Shown here one piece after another: positions 57,945-64,000 of a stretch of 64,000 nucleotides of DNA. Positions within the stretch are counted from its first letter, which is position 1, and each line of letters starts with the position of its first letter. The stretch lies in the NCBI RefSeq assembly GCF_949987515.2, contig NC_082699.1:79031458-79095457 (forward strand), given 5' to 3'. Under the pieces are notes generated by a model. It searched no databases. It had not been told where the DNA came from and was given only the letters and a program-made list of their open reading frames with translations. The stretch comes from Delphinus delphis. Its lineage: Eukaryota; Chordata; Mammalia; Artiodactyla; Delphinidae. Both the position numbers and the translations under genes were made by a program.

Positions 57945-58815
57945 TCAGAGATCAGCGTGCGGCCAGGCTCAGGGCTCAGCATGCGGCCAGGCTCAGGGCT
58001 CAGCGTGGGACCAGGGTCAGGGCTCAGAGTGTGACCAGGGTCAGGGCTCAGCGTGGGACCAGGCTCAGGGCTCAGCGTGGGACCAGGGTCAGGGCTCAGC
58101 CTGTGACCAGGGTCAGGGCTCAGCGTGCGGCCAGGCTCAGGGCTCAGAGTGTGACCAGGGTCAGGGCTCAGCGTGGGACCAGGCTCAGGGCTCAGCGTGG
58201 GACCAGGGCCAGGGCTCAGCGTGAGACCAGGCTCAGGGCTCAGCGTGGGACCAGGGCCAGGGCTCAGCGTGGGACCAGGGTCAGGGCTCAGCGTGGGACC
58301 AGCGTCAGGGCTCAGCCTGTGACCAGGGTCAGGGCTCAGCGTGCGGCCAGGCTCAGGGCTCAGCGTGGGACCAGGGTCAGGGCTCAGAGTGTGACCAGGG
58401 TCAGGGCTCAGCGTGGGACCAGGGTCAGGGCTCAGAGTGTGACCAGGGTCAGGGCTCAGCGTGGGACCAGGCTCAGGGCTCAGCCTGTGACCAGGGTCAG
58501 GGCTCAACGTGGGACCAGGCTCAGGGCTCAGCCTGTGACCAGGGTCAGGGCTCAGCCTGTGACCAGGGTCAGGGCTCAGCGTGGGACCAGCGTCAGGGCT
58601 CAGAGTGGGACCAGGGTCCAGGGTCAGAGTGGGACCAGGGTCAGGGCTCAGAGTGGGACCAGGCTCAGGGCTCAACGTGGGACCAGCATCAGGGCTCAGC
58701 CTGTGACCAGGGTCAGGGCTCAGAGTGGGACCAGGCTCAGGGCTGAGTGTGACCAGCGTCAGGGCTCAGCCTGTGACCAGGGTCCGGGCTCAGCGTGGGA
58801 CCAGGGCCAGGGCTC
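57945..58815. repeat. 24-bp minisatellite, array 3 (largest)
   Basis: About 870 bases, some 36 units of ggctcagcgtgggaccaggg plus tcag, with regular variants (gcgtgcggccag, gagtgtgaccag, cctgtgaccag). Unit length is a multiple of three, so long frames stay open on both strands (378 codons plus, 263 minus), composed of degenerate octapeptides. Nothing supports translation. Confidence 0.96.
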
Positions 58816-59489
58816 CGCTGCTCCGTCTGCCTGGCGTGGCCTCCTACCCAGCCTGCCTGTGGGGTTGTCTCCTCAGAGCAGGCTCTGTGGATCCCCAAGT
58901 AGGCCAAGGCGTTTCCCTCCCTGGGTTTCCACTTACCTGTGCCCCTCTTGTGTCCGGCAGAGCACTGAGCGCCCTTAAACCCATGTTTCTAAGATGTGAA
59001 GAACCTGCACAGACGGTGTGAAGGGCTCCTGGGGCTGCTGCCTGTTTCTTCTCTCTGCAGCACCCAGTGGGACGCCCTCATGGATTATTCTCTGTCCTAG
59101 AGGGCACTCAGGCTGCTCAGTCTGTGCTCAAAACACTGCTGTGAGCGTCCTCCACTGCAGAGTCTTCACGGCCTTTAGCCACGGGCAATGGGACACACAC
59201 ACGGGGGCCAGATCAGTCCCTCGAGCACTGTGCCCTCCCTCACGGGCAGGGCCCCCCTGGTCCAGTGGTTAGGACTACCCCACGTCCCTCCCATTCCAGG
59301 TGTTTGGGTGACCTCTTGGGAGCCTGCACTCAACAGCACTCCAGGGACATCTTACAGCTTCCCAGACGGCACCTCCAAGAGGCTGCGCGATTCCCGCGAG
59401 GGCGCACAGCGGGCGGTGTCCCTGCCGCCTTGGCGTCATTGTCCAGCCATTATTTTGCTCAAGGATTTAAAATGCTACTTCCTTCATTT
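58816..59489. other. Intergenic DNA with truncated SINE
   Basis: Around 59249-59278 'ctggtccagtggttaggact' matches the head of a CHR-type SINE, without a body. No gene is supported. Confidence 0.5.
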
Positions 59490-59915
59490 TGCTCCTCTCT
59501 GATTGGAAGTGTGGTTGAATGTCTTTTTCTTTGAACGTGCTACTCACATCCTTGCCCCTTCCTGTGGATTTGTAGTTTTCTTTATATAGGAAAGGAATCC
59601 ACCTCTTTTTCACATATAGCAAATGTTTCCCACCTTGTCTTCTTTTAGTTTTATGGCATTTTTCACGCAGTTCTTTTTAGATTTTTATGTCATCATGAAT
59701 CTTCCTCAATCTGAATTTTGAGTCTTGTTTTTCCTAAAATGTTTTTTCTTTTTTTCCTAACAGCTTTATTGGGTAAATTTCACACACCATGCAGTTCCCC
59801 CATGTGAAATGTTTTTGGCATATTTAGAGATATGGGCAACCATCAAAGTCAGTTTTTGAATACTTTCATTGTCTCAAAAAGAAACCCCTACCTTTTGGCC
59901 GTCACCCCCAAACCC
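59490..59915. mobile_element. LINE-1 fragments
   Basis: AT-rich L1-like sequence. The part from about 59759 ('taacagctttattgggtaaa', then 'caaaaagaaacccctacctt') is a recognisable old L1 3' segment. It occupies the area where SLURP2 exon 3 might be expected. Confidence 0.6.
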
Positions 59916-60129
59916 CCTGATGGGGGCCCCTGGGGACGGAGGGTCAGCCCCCCGCCTGCGTGGACCTGGTCCCCTCTCTCAGGCCCTCTTCTGGGCTGAG
60001 GCCAGTGGGTTCTCTCCCTGCCCTGCTCCTGGCTTGCTGGGCGCCTGGGTCAGGCTCTGCCCTCTGAGCCTGGCTCTCCCCGCCTGGGCCGGGAGGGTGT
60101 GGCCAGCCCGCTCCGCACCCCCGACTCAT

Positions 60130-61485
60130 GGGTGGCGATAGCGGTACAGCGGCCGGAGCCTGCTGGGCGTCTGGACTTGTGGGAGCATCCTCCAAAGCCC
60201 TTGCACTGGTGACACTGCAAGGCTTGGACTGCAGCCACAGGTGTAGGGACAGACAGATGGACGCACAGACACAGGGACAGAGCTGAGGGCAACTCCTGCA
60301 CAATGGCACCCTCTCTTTCCACTCAGCAACGCCTCAGTGGACTCTCAGCACCCGGCAGGGCTCCCATGATCCCCTGGCCATAGGCTGAGCTGGGGGAGGG
60401 AGAGGAGGCTGCCCAGCCCCCGTGAGCCAGCCCTGGCGGTGACGAGGGCTTTCTCCGCATTGAGCCCAGATTGCCCAGTCTTCCTGTCCTCATCCATCCA
60501 CCCTGATGACGCAGGGGCAGTTCTCGGGGGTCATTGGTGAGGCCTGGGCCCCGAGCCTCACAGTCTTTTCCCACAGGGCAGAGACCCCCCTTCCCCAGGG
60601 TCCCTGCGAGGGGAGACGGTGGGCAGATCCCAGAAACAGTTGGGAAGGGGAGTGCCGGGCCTGGGCCGGGGCTGTCCAGGTGCTTCCTCTGTCCATCTCA
60701 TTTAGGGCCATGGGGCTGGTGAGGCGGGTGTTGACCCAGATGGGAAAACAGGTGAGGGCTGGGGGAGTGGGCTGCTTGGGATTGGATTGGGAGGGCCCAG
60801 CTGGTCTTGTTCAAGCATCTGGGTGGGTGGAGATGCCACCCCAACACAGGGGTCGGTGGGGAGATGACGAGGCCAGGTGTGGGCAGCCCCATTTGGGGGC
60901 ATGTCCCCGAGGAGCCCTCGAGCAGGCCTCAGGGGCAGATGCAGCCAGCGACAGTCGATGTGGGCGGAGCCAGAGAAGACTACAGAGGTGGGAGTGGGAA
61001 CACTGCCTCCAGAATAAGGCCAGACCAGAAGGGGAGCGGCCTGGATCCTCCCTGGGGGAGAGGAAGGGGGAAGGCAGGAGAGGGCGGGCCAGGAGCAGCC
61101 AGGGGGGCGGGGTCCCTGCTGGACGGGGAAGGCCTGTGCAGGTGGGGGAAGGAGGGGTCAAGCCAGGGGCAGGGCGCTGAGCGGTCCGCAGCTCTTGCAG
61201 GTAGGAGGACAGGGTGAGGGCTCAGCTGATGGGCCCGCAGGTCCGGGGAGGGGCTGGGCAGAGGGTAGGAACTGGTGGATGGGAGGGCCAGTGCCTCAAG
61301 AAAAGGGGTGCGGGGGCAGGAAGTGGGCTCCCCCAAGGTGGGAGTCACAGCTCAGTGGTGGCCTAGATCGGAGGGGCAGGCTTAGAGCAAGCGAGGAGAG
61401 CTGGAAAGAAGGTGGCCGTGACCCCTGGACTCACCCAGCTCCAGGTTCAAGGCAGCGGCCAGCAGGAGCCCAAGGACAGCCTCAT
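60130..61485 (-). pseudogene. SLURP2: SLURP2 pseudogene: frameshift, Cys-to-Arg, donor lost
   Basis: Exon 1 (61485-61435, donor GG|GTGAGT) starts with ATG, but the frame hits TGA at 61449-61447. One missing base near codons 4-6 separates the ATG from the frame reading LLLAAALNLEL, the human-like signal peptide. Exon 2 (start about 60228 after CTGCAG, or slightly upstream) reads QALQCHQCKGFGGCSH, nearly identical to human SLURP2, then KSR with CGC (Arg, 60169-60167) where the conserved cysteine codon TGC belongs. Its donor site reads CCC|ATGAGT (60130|60129), i.e. AT in place of GT. No exon 3 is recognisable downstream, where L1 sequence lies. SLURP2 is a secreted keratinocyte Ly6 protein and nicotinic receptor ligand. 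Identity rests mainly on exon 2. Confidence 0.83.
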
Positions 61486-62868
61486 GTCCTCCTGGGGGAG
61501 GCCTAGCTCCCAGGGCGCCCGGGCTGCCGTCTTATGCCAGCTGCTGCTCTGCCCCGCCCCAGAGGCCAGCGCAGCCGAGGAACGGGACTGGGGCCTGGGC
61601 AGCACAGGGGTCCAGCCTGGTCCCCAGGCTCGATGGCTGTGTGGCCTCCGGAGAGCCTCGTTTAATTCCATAAACCTCTTTCCTGGTCCTCAAATGATAC
61701 AATTGGGGATCACGTGAGGTGGCGTGACACACGATGAACCCTCAGCACACAGCCTCTGGCCTCCCGGGTGAACAGGAATGAGGGTCTGGCTCAGGCCTGG
61801 GGGCCAGGCCCTGGCGCTAAACATGCAAACAAAGCTTACGGCCCGCCGAAACCGGAAGCTTCACCAGCACGGCCCCCTGCGCTGAGTTAGCGGAGCAGCT
61901 GCCGTCCGAAGTGCCACAAAGCACGGTCCTCAGCTTTCCCGGCTGTCAAACGGGCCTCCCTCCAGAAGTGGGGGCTCTGCACTGCCTACCCCCTGGGAGT
62001 GACGAGGGACCCCGGTCATGATCGTGACTGTATCGCAGGGCCCAGGTGTGGGTGTTTGCCCAGTGCTGGGGGGCGGGGAGCAGAAAGGCCCTTGGTATTG
62101 AGAGACCCCATGATGGGTGAGAGCCCAGAAGGACCCTCCTGAGAGCAGGAGCCAGACTTTGTGGGGGCGATGCGCCAGCCGAGCCATTCTGCCAGAACAG
62201 GAGGTGCACCGTGGGGGCAGCCTGGGGGGCTGTCTGAAGGGGGCCAGCCCTGCTGGCCCAGAGGCCGTTGTCTGCCCTGGCAGCCCGCGTGGCTTTTGTC
62301 CATCCCTCTATCTGGTGGGGCCCTGTGGGTAGTCAGTCTCAGACCCCGCTCCCAGGCAGAAAGGAAGAGCCGGTGCCAGGAGCTAGAAAGCTGGGTGGTG
62401 GGTGAGTTCCTGGGGTCCTACCTCCCCTACCCCGTCAGCCTTCCCCAGGGGGCCGCTGGGTGAGGTGGTAGGTCTGCCTCGCTCCCAGGGAACCAGAACT
62501 GGGGCCGCTCCCGTGAACCTTGGGAGTCCTCCTGCCTCTCCCGCCTGGCTCCCTCCCCTCCCATGGGTCACCCCCTGCCCTGGGCCAGGGCTGGTTCCGA
62601 GGTCAAGACTGGCAAGACTGGGCGACCCAGGGTGGGCGGGAGTCTAGGACAGACAGAGCCAGCAGGACCAGCACACCAGCCCACAGGGTAGAGGTGAGCA
62701 CAGGAGGGTGGCTGGTGGGACAGAAAATCGACACACATATTCATCCGTTTATTCACTAGCTCGAGGAGGTGCAAAGGAGACCTCTCTGGGAGGCCGTGTG
62801 AGGGAGGGGGGCCATGGCCTGAAGTCGATGCCCATGCTGGGTAGGGTCAGGAAGTGGACGGAAAGGGC

Positions 62869-62935
62869 ACCATCCATCCATCTGTCCATCCGTTCATCCG
62901 TCTGTCCACCCGGTGCCTCCTGTCTGTCCACCCGG
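62869..62935. repeat. (ATCC/GTCC)n tetranucleotide tract
   Basis: Imperfect catc/cgtc/tgtc tetranucleotides followed by two copies of 'gtccacccggtgcc'. Confidence 0.8.
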
Positions 62936-63744
62936 TGCCACCTGGTGCCACCCAGGCCCCAGACCGGGCAGTTACTGGCCCCACTGGGCAGCCTGGTGGG
63001 CGCTATTGTCCCCATTTTATCAGCAAGACAACAGAGGCTCAGAGGTGTGAACGACGAGGTCCAGATCAGCCCAGGGATAGGATCCAACAAGATTTGGGGG
63101 AGGGTGAGAGATGAGAGAGAGCTCTCACTTTCTTTTCACCTTTCTCAGAGGTTTAGAATCATGAAAAAAATACACGTTCATCACCACAAATCAGATGTTA
63201 CAAAGGGAGGTGAGAAGCAGCTGTCCAGCCTCCCCTCTGCACGTCCGTCTGCACCGGGGCCGCAGCTGTGCTCCAGGCAGATGGACGGCACAGGAGTCCA
63301 TGCAGCTGCCGCCACACAGTCAAGCAGCCGCTCCTGAGACAGGCAGGCTGCTTCCAGATCTGAAACGCTGCGAAGAGCCGCGGGGAAGAGCCTGGGCCTG
63401 CCCGCCTGCTGACCCACGATCCCGACACAGGTGGGGAAGGGGTCTGGGCCAGGCGAGCTCGGAGTGCCTGGCACCCCTCTGCCCTCCTCTGTGCTATTCC
63501 ACCCCTGGCCCAGCACCCAGACACAGGGCTGGATGCCCTGACTCTGTCTTTCGTGGCTTCTCAAACCTCCTGGTGCTGATTTTCTCCTTTCCTGACCCTA
63601 AGCTGTTACAATGATTTCACATGCTAATGTCCTCTTAAATTTATAAACCCACCTTCTCAGCTTCCCCTTCCTCTCCCAGCTGATGGGAGAAGCGACTGCA
63701 GGGTGGGGCAGGGGTGCAGTGGGGGCGGAGGACAAGAAGTCCCA

Positions 63745-63890
63745 CCTGGCTTGGGCAACTACTTCACCTCTCTGTGCCTCAGTTTCCTCATCTGTGAAAG
63801 GGGCATGATAACGGCTCCTACCTTGCAGGGTTGTCTTGCAGTGCTTAGAGCCACAACTGCAGGGAAACGGGCAGATGTTAGTCACTAGCC
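63745..63890 (+). mobile_element. MIR element
   Basis: Core sequence from 'cttgggcaactacttcacct' through 'cctcatctgtgaaaggggca', a typical ancient mammalian MIR. Confidence 0.8.
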
Positions 63891-64000
63891 TCATGGACAG
63901 TCAGTTGGGACAAGATGACTCGTTTGATTTCCAAGGGCACTACTGGTGCAGTCCCCTGATTTTGCAGTGCCACGCGCTTCCCACTAGGGGGCCCGGCCAG

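Larger units (their letters stand above)
61486..64000. other. Right-flank intergenic DNA
   Basis: In mammals LYNX1 lies next, but I find no LYNX1 coding exon before the window ends. It holds an ATCC tetranucleotide tract (about 62869-62935) and a good MIR copy at about 63745-63890 ('ctctgtgcctcagtttcctc'). Confidence 0.5.

Noticed and set aside
57884..58675. A 263-codon minus-strand frame of SPDPGPTL-type octapeptides
   Set aside because: Shadow of the same minisatellite.
57842..58978. A 378-codon plus-strand open frame, one of the longest in the window
   Set aside because: It is almost entirely the 24-bp minisatellite, whose unit is a multiple of three. Frames on the opposite strand stay open too. 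There is no domain, no splice support and no family match.
59249..59278. tRNA-like 'ctggtccagtggttaggact'
   Set aside because: Head of a truncated CHR-type SINE; no B box or acceptor stem follows.
61486..64000. Search for LYNX1 exons
   Set aside because: No LYNX1-like cysteine pattern on either strand; the gene probably lies beyond the window.

Overview
This is nuclear mammalian DNA, almost certainly from a cetacean. The decisive clue is the SINEs: at least three full-length copies of the tRNA-derived family that fills whale and dolphin genomes (19306-19520, 20271-20490, 53791-54000), a fourth at 30975-31174, an older CHR-type relative at 20518-20635, and a cetartiodactyl mariner-like MITE. 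There are no bacterial-style operons. Genes are intron-containing and GC-rich, and lie in long stretches of repeat-bearing intergenic DNA.

Gene order matches the human 8q24.3 block ARC - JRK - PSCA - (Ly6 relic) - THEM6 - SLURP1 - LYPD2 - SLURP2. ARC (minus, CDS 2718-3908) is a complete 396-codon domesticated retrotransposon Gag gene. It has the expected two introns in its 3' UTR, a TATA/CCAAT promoter with a pure CCG tract of about 21 triplets just upstream, and about 7 kb upstream a cluster of Ets, CArG, MEF2-like and CRE half sites (11103-11150) matching the synaptic activity-responsive element. JRK (minus, CDS 25119-26705) is a complete domesticated Tigger/pogo-like transposase gene with a non-coding first exon in a CpG island near 30 kb. 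PSCA (plus, three exons, 36353-38061) and THEM6 (plus, two exons, 44006-46763) look intact.

The right third is unusual. The genes for the secreted or GPI-anchored epithelial Ly6 proteins all carry lesions. SLURP1 (51219-52259) has lost the AG acceptor of exon 3 and the usual stop, and uses a GC donor. LYPD2 (54677-56068) has lost its ATG, has TGA in place of a Ly6 cysteine and lacks a normal exon 2 donor. SLURP2 (60130-61485) has a one-base deletion in its signal-peptide exon, a Cys-to-Arg change and an AT instead of a GT donor. A fourth, plus-strand LYPD2-like relic lies between PSCA and THEM6 (40946-41400). My main proposal is this coordinated decay of a keratinocyte Ly6/SLURP cluster, with PSCA and THEM6 kept, in a lineage known for extensive skin-gene loss.

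The remaining structure is repeats. A 24-bp minisatellite family occurs as three separate arrays (18.6, 33.5 and 58 kb). A 220-bp minisatellite lies near 9.7 kb. A trinucleotide (CAT/CAC) field at 14.2-16.1 kb is split by two copies of one ancient interspersed repeat. Several dinucleotide and tetranucleotide tracts, L1 fragments and MIR relics are also present. Long open frames over the minisatellites and the CAT field are artefacts of repeat length.
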